Source: Limonium bicolor (Eukaryota; Streptophyta; Magnoliopsida; Caryophyllales; Plumbaginaceae). From it: 64,000 nucleotides of DNA. The notes below the pieces were generated by a model. The model searched no databases and was not told where the DNA came from. It was given only the letters and a program-made list of their open reading frames with translations. Where the stretch lies: the NCBI GenBank assembly GCA_023374045.1, contig CM041777.1, positions 91,320,300 through 91,384,299 of the forward strand, in the 5' to 3' direction. The position numbers were made by a program, and so were the translations under genes. Position 1 is the first letter of the stretch. Every line of letters starts with the position of its first letter. Of the stretch, positions 49,225-61,539 are shown one piece after another.

Positions 49225-52200
49225 CTAGATGCAACCTACATTAACGCTCATGAATTCTGCCCATTCTTCGAGCACCTCGGTTATATGTCCTTCGTTGTAA
49301 CCGTCTACCAACTCTTCAAAAGCCTTGGAATTAACACAAAAAGAAATATGATTAGTTGCTAATAATACTTTGAGTTTAAGAATCAATGTTAAAAATTATC
49401 TACAAAACCAAAAAATTTCGAGAATGCTACTTACCAGGTCTAGAGACTTCTCTGGCAAGAGTCTCGGTCCCGCTATCAAGTCACTCATAAACCGAATGAC
49501 ATAGTAGCCACATTCCGAACCTCCCGGCTGCTGTGGACACTGCACATGTATATACGTACATATTCAAAATCGATTTAACACATAAATTATAATACTGTTC
49601 CTATTTTAAATCTAATGAACATATTACAAAATTTGAATAAGGACTACAAAAATACCTTGACTACATTCCACGGAATCTTCTTAAGTCTCTCTCCTCGGAC
49701 TTGCGTCATTACAGATACAAAGGCACTAGAATTCATACGCACAGAAAAAGTAAAAGTTATCAACTGGATGATTAAGAAATAACTAAAAATTGATAATTAA
49801 TCAAGTTAAGTAAATTCATCACCTCATCAACATGTTATATATAAGTGGCCTCTTGGGACGCAGAGATGCTGAGTCAAGCTGCAGGACTCTTGGGCTTTTT
49901 ATACATAGAACGAGCAAAGACCAGTGTCGGCTGTTCATAGATTACAATACAGGCAGAACTTAATTCAATCAATTACATAATACAAATATCATAATTTTTA
50001 AACTAACTTAACATTAGATAAAATTCTTACCCTTGATGAAGAGGCAGCATGATGTAAGATTTATCTGTAACTGCACACGCATGTATCACATTCGACAAGT
50101 ACTGGACCAACGCTTGGGGGTCAGATCCCATATTAGCTTCGGAACAGTAGTCAGGGCATAGGAACCCGAAACTACTATTCTCATGTACTTGGACCGCCTT
50201 GTCATCAATAAACCTGCACAATATAAAGAAACAAATATTATGAATTTAATTTTCAAATATACAGAGTAAAATGTGTACAACATTTGCTAATTACTCACAT
50301 GCAAGCCGATTTGAGAATCGACGCAGTCAACCAATCCTTCGTGAACAACTCCACAAAATCAGTAAGATAGATTTCAAAACTCTGAGCGCCTCTGTAGTGA
50401 AAAAGATCCGGTCTTGGTTCCATTGTAACCGAATCTCTTCCTGGCGGCGTCATCAGTAGTGTGGAGTGTAACAGTTTCAGCATGGGGGGTAAGGCATTCA
50501 GAACCGCCGGTTGTAGCAAATTCGATCTCATCACAACTCTAGTCGCGGATGCCATCGAAGGATTAGCTGGTGGAACAACAACTCTCTTTCCTTTTGCCTT
50601 ATCAGAATTTGATTGAATGTGTTCCTAATATATTAATTTAATAAGTATATGTTTCTACTCTAGGATATGTTAAAGAATAAGTTTTTTCATGGGGTTACCT
50701 GCTGCTCCCCAAGCCTAATCAATCTACAGGGCCACTGTACTGCATTGGATTCAGCTTGACGAAGGGTGGATATGTCTGCACTGGGCACCGGTATCTGACA
50801 ATCCGCGTAAGCAGGCGCGTAACCTTCAACAAGCACCCGGCCATGGTACTCTCGGAGCGCTGTATTCCTCACGGTGTCTCCAGCACAAGACTTGAAAAGT
50901 TTTCCCCACCCTACTTCGACTTCGTCAACGCCAATCACTTGGAGCAATGTGCAGTCAATTGGTTGCTAAATTTTCAAAATTAAAGATTTTAGATGCAGAT
51001 AAACAATTGTATAATTTGTTTTTTTTTGTATTTGTAGTTAACATGTTGTTCTAACCTTGAGAGATGAATATGGAAATGGGTTGACGGAGTGAACACTACT
51101 GGGAGGCACTGCTGCGGGCTCTGATGCTTGTGGCTGATCTGGCGGTCTAGAAACCTCCTGACTCATCCTCTCAGATCGGATCATCTCCATAGCTTGAGCG
51201 ATCGACTGCTGAAACTCACTTCGTAGTCGCTGCTCGAGCTCCGCATTCTGGCGTAAGTGCTCCTCATATGAAATGCTCCCTCCTGCACCGTGTCTCGACC
51301 CAGGATCCCGAAGGCTTGGCGTATACCGACATGACCGCCAAAGCCTACTGCACGACCCGGATGATCCTTCTTCCCGAGAGCGCGGGAAAGTGGATCATCC
51401 TGCCTAACGGGCTGCCAAGAGCCCTGGGTGATCTGGGAGCTTAACTCTTCCTGTTATGGAGTTTAATAAGTCAATAAGGATTCTTCGGTTTATTTAACTG
51501 CTATTGTTACTCTAAAATAAATAAACATTTTTTAAACTAAAAATCACTTACCATTTGGTTGATGACCTCTCTCGTGGCGTCATCATACTCAGCAGGTGCC
51601 GCCGGATTTGAAGGTTTCTTCCGTCGACTTAAATCCCAAACCTTCATCCTTCGTTCGCTGACATTCGAGCCAGCTGGCAGCAACCCCTCTTTCTCCCACT
51701 GCGGCACACGCTGAGCAATACTTGTACTCCCCATGTGATGGGGGTAACGATTTTTTTTGCATTTTGTTGTTGTTTCTCACGTATAGCCTACATATAAGTA
51801 TGAAAAGACAAATTATGCAAATAATATATGAAAAAGACGAATTAACCAAATGAACTGTAAGGACACTTTAAACATTTATCATACAAAAGAACAACTACTA
51901 CTGTTAAACTCACCTTGAACTCAGGGGTCAGACGCTTCGCAACAAACTCATTCCACTGCTCTTCAGTAATACCATCGTATTTTTGCCACGGTGGTCTCCG
52001 ATCATCCACATCTTCACCTTCTGCCTCCTCTATCTCTGCGGGCTCCTCACAGTAAATGTACTGCCTCGTGAGCAGAGATCTGAAGTCTTTGAATTGTGTG
52101 GCAATCCCCTTCATCACATCATCCTTCAGAGATGGATCTATACAGAATCGGTCCTATATGCACAAAAAAAATGGATTAGTGTAAAAAAATAACTATATAA

Positions 52201-52636
52201 ATCTAAAAACAAACTATTAAGTGTAACAAATACCTTCAGACGCTCAAATATCTGCTCCTTCAACGCCTGAGGCACTTGCTTCCAATTGTGGTTTATATTG
52301 AAATATGTACTCACCAAATGCCTGGCTAGAGCAGTGTAATCATTTTTCCATGTACCGGTGGGCTGATTAAATTCATTGAACTCCAAAGGCTTTGTCGGGG
52401 GGCCTCTATTTGCTTTCAGCCCACGGGTTGCCCCTCGTTTTTTGGGTTTCTTGAGGGGGAGGAGCAACTTGTATCTCCTGTCCTTCCTGTGAAGGACCTG
52501 CTGTCTCGGTCTCCTGGGGTGGGTACGTCTGCTTTCTTTGATTTCTTTTTACCACCTCGTGTGGTGCGTTTTGCCGGTCTACTATCCCCAGTCAGGAGCA
52601 GCTGTCCTATAGGATCATCAATAGGATCATCATCCA
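49225..52636 (-). pseudogene. CACTA gene 2: Transposase_24/Ptta-type protein with C-terminal Ulp1-like protease
   Basis: I can join exons by GT-AG borders at roughly 52636-52234, 52153-51914, 51787-51552, 51451-51056, 50965-50699, 50624-50299, 50213-50031, 49930-49823, 49725-49656, 49539-49435 and 49323-49225 (stop TAG). Early exons carry the plant transposase pattern (RGPPTKPLEFNEF, WKQVPQALKEQIFERLK, WDLSRRKKPSNP, DDPLSRALGKKDHPGR). The 50965-50699 exon resembles the DUF8039-type domain (PVPSADISTLRQAE, AVQWP). The last exons form a C48/Ulp1-like cysteine protease with catalytic His in HWSLLVL, Asp in VLQLDSAS and Cys in GGSECGYYVIRFM. Small indels break the frame in at least the 52636, 51787 and 51451 exons. 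Such proteases are common passengers of plant CACTA elements; their role is unclear. Confidence 0.82.
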
Positions 52637-52808
52637 CTGAGGAAAAAAACACACACATTAGATCAATATTCATGGAACGATGTATAATTGCAAAAATAAA
52701 CATAAAACAATTCATGGAACGATGTATAATTGCAAAAATAAACAACAATAATACGAATTATATAATGTACTTTCAACCAATGGTGTTACCTAGACATAGT
52801 AACATATA

Positions 52809-55176
52809 TCATGATCTGTTTTCTACCCAAACCCCCTCATTATGGTCTGATCGAGCGTAGATGGTCTGAACATCATCATTTTGTAAATCATCAGTTGAAT
52901 CATGCAACCCTGTATGCAACGATACAGGTTCATCTATCATCTCATTATCATCATCGTCGTTGTTTTCATCCTCAAACAACACCGGTCTTCTCCCTGGAAG
53001 AACAACATGCCATCTACTAGCTTTTGGGTCTTCAACATAAAAGACCTGGTCACAGTCTTTACCCAACACAAACTGATCTTCCTTATTAGTTGTAACACGT
53101 GAAAGATCAACCAAAATAAGTCCTTTATCATTTTGGAGTCCATGTCGGTTGTCCACCCAATTGCAGCGGAACAATAGAAACGAATCAATGTGATAGTTTA
53201 GTTCCCATATGTCCTCTATCACACCATAATACCAACTACTACTGCTCATTGGTTGAACCTGGTTACCTAGACCATATTCAGTCACCGATGCTTCAATTTT
53301 TACCCCACTGTTCTGATGTATTGATTTAGCATCTTGGCGTGCAGTGTAGTATGTGCATCCATTAATGTCATATCTCTCCTCATTGGGTGTAGTTCTTTCC
53401 GTATGCGCAACTCTTGCATATCTCTCCTCACCTTCAATCCGTCTTTCATCTTGCCGGGTATGTTGAGCAAAGTACCACACACTGCCTCACCGACGTTCTT
53501 CACAATGTGCATGATATCCAAACAATGTCGAACAGGCAGATGCCGCCAATACGGCAGATCCCAAAAAATGGAACATTTTTTCCAAATGTTCTTCGGCGGC
53601 TTGGATGTGTTTCCAAAGACATTTTCAATGTCTTTTACCTTTGCATACACTTCCTCTGAATTCAAAGGCAGACGAGCCACACGAGTCTCGGGCTCATTGT
53701 TGAACAGCTTTCGCTTTCTCGAACGGTAAGGATGGTCTACTGGAAGAAACCGTCGATGACACATATAAACATTTTTGCCGCAGTGCTTCAGACGATCTGA
53801 ACATGTGTCATCCTCACATACCGGACACGCTTTGAATCCTTTCACCGAGTATCCTGACAAGTTCCCATAGGCAGGAAAGTCGTTAACAGTACAGAACAAC
53901 ATCGCCTTCAGTGTGAAATTTTCTTTCGCATGAGCATCATATACCACTGTCCCTTCATTCCACAACAACTTCAGATCGTCGATCAGTGGTGCAAGATATA
54001 CGTCAATGTTATGACCAGGTTGCTTTGGACCGGAAATTAGGAGTGATAACATAATGTATTTTCGTTTCATGCACAACCATGACGGTAAATTATAGATCAC
54101 TAGTAGCACCGGCCAAGTGCTGTGCTGACTGCTCAACGTGCCATACGGGTTCATCCCATCGGTACACAATCCAAGTCTCAGATTCCTATCCTCATCCCCA
54201 AAATGATGTTTGAATTTTCTGTTGATATTTCTCCACTGAGGTCCGTCTGCAGGATGTCTTAATTTTTCATCAATTTTTCTACCTTCCGCGTGCCATCGTA
54301 AGTTCTTCGCATCTTTCGGGTTGGCAAACAACCGTTTGAATCTAGGAATTATCGGCAAGTACCACAATAATTTAACTGGACGATTTTTTTTCTGAAAGGA
54401 GGAATCCTCATCCTTGTCCTTGTACCGGGACAACAAACATTTAGGACACTTGTCTAGATGTTCGTATTCACCCCTATAAAGCACACAGTTATTTGGGCAA
54501 GCATGAATCTTTTTATATTCAACCCCCATTGGACACATCCATTTCTTTGCCTCGTAGGTGGATGTAGGAAGACCATTCTCATCAGGAAGCATATCATGTA
54601 TCAGCTCTAGAAATGACGTGAAACACTTGTCACCAACTCCATATTTCCCCTTTAAGTTGAACAAATTAAGTACAGCAGTCAATTTTGTGTATTTAACGCA
54701 TGAAGGGTACAAAGGTGTCTTTGATGCGTCCAACAATCTTTGATACTCTTCCGGCTTATCGACAAAAGTATCGGCAACATTTTCTAACATTTCATCCATT
54801 TGTTCATCATGGTGAGTGGTCACGCTGTCATCGAATCCTGAATCACTTAACGGTACCGACTCATTGATGGTATTGAAGGTATGGGCGGTACTTGCGTAAC
54901 GTGGATCATGAGCACTTGATGATGTTGAAGCACTAGCTGCAACAGTTTCTCCATGAAAATTCCCTCTTCTGTAATGTGGGCATGAATCCACGGGACTTAG
55001 ATGAAATCCTTCCTCAATGTCTTCATATTTCCTACGACCCACCCCCAGTCAACACAAGGACATGAAATCTTCCGCCTTTGTTATGTCCTTGTGTTGCACT
55101 GCCGCTTGAGAAATTCTTTCAGCTTCTCATCAAAATAGTTATCCCCTCGATAACCGTACATCCAGTCACGCTCCAT
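52809..55176 (-). pseudogene. CACTA gene 1: TNP2 transposase with internal deletion, fused to DUF4216
   Basis: TNP2 transposases bind the ends and cut the element out. The N-terminus (ATG at 55176) reads MERDWMYGYRGDNYFDEKLK and soon KISCPCVD, a transposase-associated domain with a stop and frame shift before 55042. From 55042 the main frame runs 580 codons: Cys cluster CPNNC...CPKC (about residue 176-194), LGLCTDGMNPYG (about 294, a probable catalytic Asp), CPVCEDD (about 406) and LDIMHIVKNVGE (about 507). After RKELHP the similarity stops. A few bases later, in another frame, DUF4216 begins (NGCTYYTARQ, YYGVIEDIWELNY, WHVVLPGRRP) and runs to a stop at 52809. The end of TNP2 and all of DUF4218 are missing. 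Confidence 0.88.
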
Positions 55177-57104
55177 TCTATATGTGAAAACAAAAAAAAT
55201 GTTTAGATTGATTTGTCTTTCAGTTTCGTCTGCATTTATATATGGAGCATGTTTCTACTGGATGTACGGTTGCAAACCAAACTCAGCACTACTCTATGGT
55301 TACAACCTAACTAACGTAGCCTAAGTACTCTAACTTCACAACGTAACTAATCTAGCCTTATTCTAACAATTCTAACACATTTAATTTAACTTCACAAATC
55401 ATTGCATTATTAAAACAAAAATAAAGTTTAATTACTACTACTTGTTTTAAGGTTGTACAGAGGGGGAAGCTAGGACACTGCTTTGGTGATGGGCTGGGAA
55501 AGTACTAGTACAATCCAATAGCAGATTCAGAAGACCTGACAAAGAAAAGTAAAGATTGTTATACACAAATAACAAATAAAATTAATTAATAAGACTTACG
55601 ATTCTAGAAAAAATTCGGCATGACCTTTGCGTAATCGTGTTAATCCATGCTTATCATTAAGCATTCACCAACATCTTATTTACCACGACAATAAATTCCA
55701 CAATTGGCAGCAACCATTCGCAATCACTCAATTTAACCACAACCACTTTTCGCAATAATTAATTAAACAAACAAAGAGAAAACATAGATGAAGATGTTAC
55801 CTTTTCACTCTTACTTCACAGCAGAATAAATAAGGGAAGAATACAGACCACCCCAATTACTGCAGACATCAGGGAAGCAAGGAAATAATATTAGGGGGGG
55901 CAAGAAATCCATTATTATAAGCATTATCATATTAAGAAAATAAAAAAGAAAAAAGATAGATGATATTATTACCTTTCAGCTCATGCTGCACAACAGAAGC
56001 AATGAGGAAGAAAGAACACAGAGACCACCCCAATTACTGTAGACAGCGGTGAAGCAAGGTATAATATTAGGGGGGCAAGAAATCCATTACTATAAGCATT
56101 ATCATATTAAGCACGTATATGAGGAAAAATGTATCATCGTTTTTGTCTCCATTATGGTCGTATAAATACATTATTAATTTAATGAGATTAGAGAGTTGAC
56201 TGAATTGGTGACTGTAAAAATATAGTCACTGCAAATTCCATAAAAATTAATTAAGATAACTTATAGCTATGAACTTAACTAATAAAAATATATTTTTTAA
56301 AAATTAATTAAGATGATTATTAGTAACTTATAAATTAACTAATAAAAAATCTTTTTAATAAAGTTCCCTATTTTCAAACATTGCCAGGAACAAACTATAT
56401 TTTTTTATCGAGTGTACTTGTTTATTTCATTTTTGTAAAATGTTAGACATGGAGGACGTGAGAAGCTGTGACTCTCCATCAAATAGCTGGATTTGGCCTT
56501 TTCTACACACAGATATATATAAATATTTTCACACATCAAAGAAAAGAATCCAAGCAACTAATTAATTAAAGTAGCTTTGTCACCTACATAAGATAATTAT
56601 CTTAGGATCAAAACATGTTTGTACTCGGTTGTCTTCAGGCTGATCATTTCAACGCGACTCCTAAATGACCAACTTGATATCATGTTTGATTATGTTTCAG
56701 GTCAAGTCCAGCGGAAGAAATATTGATACATAACTTACTTATCGAACATTAGTAGCTTTTTCCAAAAATAATCTAGTAATATATTACTGAAGAAACAAGG
56801 ATGCATTATCACTAGCATCATTGTAATTGTGACGCAATTTCCCGTGTACCGTTTTTTACAACTTTGGGTTGTATGCAGAGGGCACACAACAAAAATATCA
56901 ACTCAGGCATTTTATCGAACACCTTATATGCACAACTATTTATCTTGTTCAATAATCTATCTATATTCAAATTATGCACACACAACTAAACTAACAATCA
57001 ATAACTATATTACAACAAGTTATTCAATCAACAAGACAATAATTAACATAATTTCGAAGTTAGAAATCGGATTCGAACCTAGGGTTCGCGCAGCACCCAC
57101 GTAC
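55177..57104 (-). other. Non-coding 5' region of the CACTA
   Basis: AT-rich, with a diverged tandem duplication at 55799-56115 and no domain-bearing ORF. It probably holds untranslated exon(s) and an intron before the transposase, since TATAG|A precedes the ATG region like a splice acceptor. Nothing else recognised. Confidence 0.6.
55799..56115. repeat. Two diverged direct repeats of about 150-170 bp inside the CACTA
   Basis: Copies begin near 55799 and 55971. Both contain GACCACCCCAATTACTG, then a TATTAGGGGGG block and AAGAAATCCATTA.TATAAGC. The polyG run differs by one base. Confidence 0.8.
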
Positions 57105-57300
57105 GACGCCTACGACCTGGACTTGGGACGGCGAGGGCAACGGCGACGGCGACGGCGGTGGCGGTGGCGCGCGCGGAAGGAGAAGGTGGCGGTGGTGGCG
57201 GAGTCGCAGGCGTCGTGAGAATCGCCGTCGTCTTCTCGTCTTCGTTCTCTCCGCTTACAGAGAAGAGAATGAGAGGAGAAGATGAACTGGAGCGATTTGG
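57105..57300 (-). other. GC-rich stretch at the transcriptional start side of the CACTA
   Basis: GGCGACGGCGACGGCGGTGG-type repeats raise GC sharply against AT-rich surroundings. On the coding strand it is CGCC/CACCG-rich and borders the right subterminal repeats. It may be a promoter-proximal leader or a small captured host fragment. I see no domain. Confidence 0.45.
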
Positions 57301-57314
57301 GGGAAATAAAAGAG

Positions 57315-57545
57315 CTCTATCGCAGCGGTTCCTACTAAGAACCGCTGAGATAGGTCTGCAAAAAAGACCTATCTCAGCGTTCTTAGTAGGAACCGCTGCA
57401 ATAGAGTTGTTTTTTTTTTAAACGACCCTAGCGCAGCGTTGTTATTAACAACCGCTGCGATAGAGTTGTTTTTTTTTAAACGACCCTAGCGCAGCGGTTG
57501 TTTTACAACCGCTGCGGTAGGGGCGCTGCGATAGACCATTTCTGT
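57315..57545. repeat. Right subterminal repeats of the CACTA
   Basis: The same CGCAGCGGTT/AACCGCTGCG units as the left end, in hairpin pairs with T-run spacers, ending a few bases before CACTAGTA (inverted). Confidence 0.88.
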
Positions 57546-57555
57546 ACTAGTGAAT

Positions 57556-58262
57556 GTTCTCCTTTACAAGGGGATTACAACGGTATAATTTTTGTTGGAT
57601 TTGGAGGAGGTTTGAGTGCTCAAAGAGAGGAGAGAAGATGAGAGTTTTGTGGTTTCTTTCATTTCTCCATGGCTGTCGTGAGGTAGAAGAAAATAGAGAA
57701 GGAGAGAATAGAGAGAATAGGGTGGTGAGAGAAATCGAGGGAGAGAAGGATGGGTGGTGAGGTGAGAGAATTTTGTTTTCTTTTTACTTATTCCTTTTGT
57801 CATTTAGTGAATTAGGAATAATAAAGAGAGGGGGAGTGAGAGGGAAATCGGCTACACACATGCCCCTCTACAGATTTTTGCTTTTTATTTGCAAAGTGGA
57901 CACACTAAGTTTGTTTAATTGCATTCTCACCCCACAACTTACCGGTTGTTACCGTTTTCACTAACCGGTACCCGTTTTCCGGAATTTTCTCGTTTAATTA
58001 ATTTTATTGGTTCTAAAGCTTCACTAATATTTATTAGTGACTATTTAGTTGACCAAAATTGTTACGAGTCTATTTGACCCGCTTAAAGTCACGTTTTCCC
58101 GGTTTCCTCGAAAACGCGCTTTAAGATTCGTTTATGCTTTTAACCCATTTTAAAGGTCCGTTTCCTTCGGGATTTGTTCCCTAGTATTTATTTTAGTGTA
58201 ATTAAGCTTTTAAAAATGTAATTAGCCTAATTAATCACTGTTTTTAATTACGGGGTATTTCA
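57556..58262 (-). repeat. 5' LTR of element B, part distal to the primer site
   Basis: Continues the LTR after the CACTA, colinear with about 38412-39080, ending CGGGGTATTTCA. Together with 45535-48650 it gives an LTR of about 3.82 kb. The CT-rich leader (on -) lies at about 57600-57860. Confidence 0.92.
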
Positions 58263-58267
58263 GGCCA
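58263..58267. repeat. Target site duplication GGCCA, right copy (element B)
   Basis: Matches 35233-35237; see there. Confidence 0.95.
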
Positions 58268-58960
58268 TCTCTCCCAATTGGTTTTATTCCACTCTTGAGT
58301 ATATTTGCCTATGGGAATCAATCTTCTGAAATGGTGGAGACATAAACTGTCTACCACGGGTTATGGATATTCATGTCATTCCTAGTCCTTTGTGACTACT
58401 TAAGTCTTTCTCTCCTTAACCAGAATTGGTTCTGACATCAACAATGGATGCTTACTAACTATGTGGTGTGACTTCTTAAGTGGATGACTTGGTTTGGAAG
58501 TTCTTTATCTCTATCTTTGTCTTGTCTTCTTTTCTCTTTAACTTGATTATTTTGAAGTGCTTTTTCTCTGTTTACTTTTAAGAGTTTGTTTTCATGTTAC
58601 TATCTTATTTGAAGAACTATGTTTAAATTTATCGTTTTAGAGAATTGCACCAGTTTCATTCTAGGGAACTGACTCACCCCTCTCGGGGTGGGCTTCTTGG
58701 TTTCATCTTGCATGTACGAAATTGTTTATACAGGTGGCCACGAAGAGCATGAGTGATTGGGATGGGAGTTAGGAATTGTGGAGAGTTATTTTGTTTTACG
58801 TTCAGTTTTGTTTAAGTTGTTTTCTTGAGTTCAGGCCGTAACTTAGATAATTGTAATGGTTGTAATTGGTGAGGTTGGTACCGGGTGTTTGGAACCCGAT
58901 GGTCTGTAATCGCCTTAGTATTTTAATTCCACTGTATATACGTTAAATAGGGGCGTTACA
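58268..58960 (+). repeat. Family C LTR 3, right part
   Basis: Continues from 35237, colinear with 17557-18245 of LTR 1, and includes the CACCCC hairpin with acceptor-like CAG context (here TGCATGTACG, a changed CAG). It ends AGGGGCGTTACA but is followed by unrelated sequence rather than a primer site, so this is the outer right end of the C array. Confidence 0.9.
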
Positions 58961-59554
58961 GTGTGCTACAGGCAATGGGTTGGCAGTTTCGGGACTATTG
59001 GCATCTGTTTGTCAAAAAGTTTATCTACGGGGCAAGCGATATAGAGGATCCGGATGATCCCAAAAGCAACAAGTGATGTAAGGCCACTGTGGGAGAAGTA
59101 CGAGGGTGTCACCGAAGCCGTGATCAGTCAAATGGTAAGTATTAAAATTATAAAACAGTATAATGATTATTAATTCAAAATTGAAAATTTGGTTGTGTAA
59201 CTATCTACAAATTTTGTAATGACATTTGTATAATTAATAATAAGATGAGTTGAGCTCTCAAGTGTCCCAGGGTACTTGGACTCCAGTCAGGCACCATGAT
59301 CCTCTTTCTCGCGCTCTTGGAAAGACGGATCATCCGGGCCGTGCTATCGGTTTTGGTGGCCAAGTTGGAATCCGTCAAGCTTTTGGAAATCCCGGGTCCA
59401 GGCAAGGCGTCCAAGGAAACATGATGACGTATGAAGAGCATTTGGAAAAAACTGCTGATATGAAGGAGCAGTGAATCGCCAAGGCTATGGCTAGAATGCG
59501 AGCCGAGATGTGTACCAGTCATGAAATTTCTAGACCACCAGTTCCCTGACCCAT
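58961..59554 (+). pseudogene. Relic of a second CACTA gene (Transposase_24/Ptta type)
   Basis: On + it reads AMGWQFRDYWHLFVKKFIYG, RPLWEKYEGVTE and AVISQM, then a donor GTAAGT at 59135, an intron to about 59244, and GTWTPVRHHDPLSRALGK, HPGRAIGFGGQVGIRQAFG, TYEEHLEK. Order and intron position match gene 2 of the nested CACTA (51552/51451 border), with roughly 80% identical residues in the best block. Between VTE and AVISQM about one exon and an intron are missing. TGA stops where relatives have coding triplets (for example CAG TGA ATC) fit C-to-T decay. It is the sequence into which the C array and element A3 inserted. Confidence 0.78.
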
Positions 59555-61539
59555 TGAAATAACCCGACCTTAAATATGGCGATTAAATTATCCTAATAGG
59601 TATTTAAGAGCCTAATAATGATTAAGAAATATTGGTAAGGGAAAACAAATCCAAAAGAAATGAAGAAATGCTTAAAAAGCGAAAAACGCTAAATAAGCGT
59701 TAAATAACCATAGGAGGTATGGGACCTCGGTTAGTGTATTACATGGATTCTAAGGGCTTAATAAGACCTAAATATTATATGGGAACAACTCCCGAAGAAA
59801 ACGGATCCATAAAATGGATTAAAACCATAAACGAACCTTAAAGCGCGTTTTCGAGGAACCGGGAAAACACGACTTTAAGCGGGTCAAATAGACTCGTAAC
59901 AATTTTGATCAACCAAATGGTCATTAATAAACATTAATGAAGGTCTAGAACCAATAAAATTAATTAAACGAGAAAATTCCGGAAAACGGGTCCCGGTGAG
60001 TGAATAGTGTAAAAACTAGAACTTTCGGGTATAAATTGTAAATAGCCCAAACATTTCCCTTCATTATGTAAATAAAAGGCTGGCTTCCCCCTCTAATATG
60101 TGGGTCACGTTTTAATTAGACTCCCCCTCTCACACTCCCTCACTCACTAAGAAACAAAAAGTAAAAAGTAAACAAAAAAGTAAAAAGCACTCTCTCACTC
60201 TCTCCTCCCCATTTCTCTCATTTCCCCCGTACTCACTCCTCCTCTCTGAATTCTTTCTTCTTCCTCCAGCCAGTAATGGCGATTTTGAAGCCCTCCACTC
60301 AGCCTCTCTTCCTCTCCATGGTGAAGGTGCAAACAAAGTCCAAATGCCACAAAAATTATACCATTGAATTCCCCTCGCAAAGGAGATCATCTTCCTCCTT
60401 TCAAAAATCGAAAACACCCTTCTTCATCTCCATGGGTATTCTCCATTTGAAGGTTTGAGACCACCATTGGAAGCTCCTCCTTCTTCTTGAGGTTTTAAGG
60501 TAAAAATAATCATGAAAACTCAACCTTTTCTAGCCCTTGTTGGCAAAACGAAATTTATGTTGAACCCTAGCCTTGTTCTTGTATCCCAGCCGACTTTGGC
60601 TTCTTCCATGGGCTAGGAACTTCACTCTCTTGCTAACCAAGGACCCCACTCATTGGTGGTAAGGTAATGTTCTTGCTAAACCCTAAAAATAACTAAATTC
60701 TAGGGTTAGTTGTGAATGAATGATAAGTTAGAATTGTGTGTTGTTATGGGCTGTAGCATTGGAGTGTGGACAACATTTGGAACCGAGAACAAGGAGGAGA
60801 AAAGGAAAAGAAACAAGGAAACCAAGGTAATGAGAAGCCTCTGTACAATTTTAATGGTTGTGTATGTGTAACTGTAACAATGTTTAGAAATCACCGTAAC
60901 AGTAGGAAGAGTATGAGTATATTAATGTGGATGGTATTTTAAGTTTGAAGCTTTTGAAAATAAGTAAATAGATTGTTAAGTGTAAGTAGTAAGTGTGCAG
61001 TAAGTATTAGTATGTTGTGAGAATAATATATGTGTACAGGTTGTGAGTATATTGAGTGTGCAAAATTTTGTGGTGAGAATACTTAGAAATGTAGGGAACC
61101 TCTGTCAAAATTCGTTTAGGAATTTAGAGACTTGGGTGTGTTGGAAAAGAGAGAGACAAGCTGTTGTACAGAGAAGGAAAGAATAAGAGATTTCACTTTG
61201 GTTTGTAACAGGAAAAAGAGTGTAGTTGAGTAGAGTTGTAAATGGTGTATTGGGAGTTGTTTAAGTAAGTAAGGATAGATTGAGAATCATTGAGTTGGTT
61301 GGAAGAGAAAAGAAAATCTGTAGCATTAGTGGAGAAGGAAAAATTGTAGCAGGAAGTGAAAAAACTGACAGATGAGTGTGTAATGTAACAAATTTTTATA
61401 GAGTGGGATTAGGCTAGTTTAAAATGCTTAATCAATGTCAAAACATGCTAAACTATATGTGGGAATATTAGGGAAGAGATTGGAAGAAGTTTGGAATGGA
61501 AACAAACTCAAAAACTTACATATATAGCAGTACTGTAAC

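Larger units (their letters stand above)
48651..57552 (-). mobile_element. CACTA (En/Spm) DNA transposon, 8.9 kb
   Basis: Ends are CACTAGTAGGAAAAGG and, inverted, CACTAGTACAGAAATGG. Subterminal regions are packed with ACCGCAGCGGTT-type motifs in both directions. Two genes read right to left: a TNP2 transposase (55176-52809) and a Ptta/Ulp1 gene (52636-49225). The transposase is internally deleted, so the copy is probably immobile unless helped. It sits in the 5' LTR of element B, so it is the youngest event in this nest. Confidence 0.95.
35238..58262 (-). mobile_element. Element B: Ty3/Gypsy chromovirus with AlkB domain, carrying a nested CACTA
   Basis: On the - strand the order is 5' LTR, primer site, gag, probable intron with AlkB-like domain, protease, RT, RNase H, integrase, chromodomain, polypurine tract, 3' LTR. 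It is about 14.1 kb without the 8.9-kb CACTA. PR-RT-RH-IN order defines Ty3/Gypsy, and the C-terminal chromodomain with an initiator tRNA-Met primer fits chromoviruses; long LTRs and chromodomain sequence suggest the Tekay clade. Its TSD is perfect. The LTRs differ mainly by short indels, so insertion looks recent. Several frameshifts break the genes, some of which may be assembly errors. Confidence 0.93.

Noticed and set aside
51983..53102. Several + strand frames over the CACTA genes
   Set aside because: Shadows of the - strand exons, which carry the recognisable domains.
57060..57085. tRNA gene or SINE, because GGTTCGAATCC (pol III B-box) occurs on the - strand
   Set aside because: No A-box at proper distance and no cloverleaf; an isolated 11-base match.
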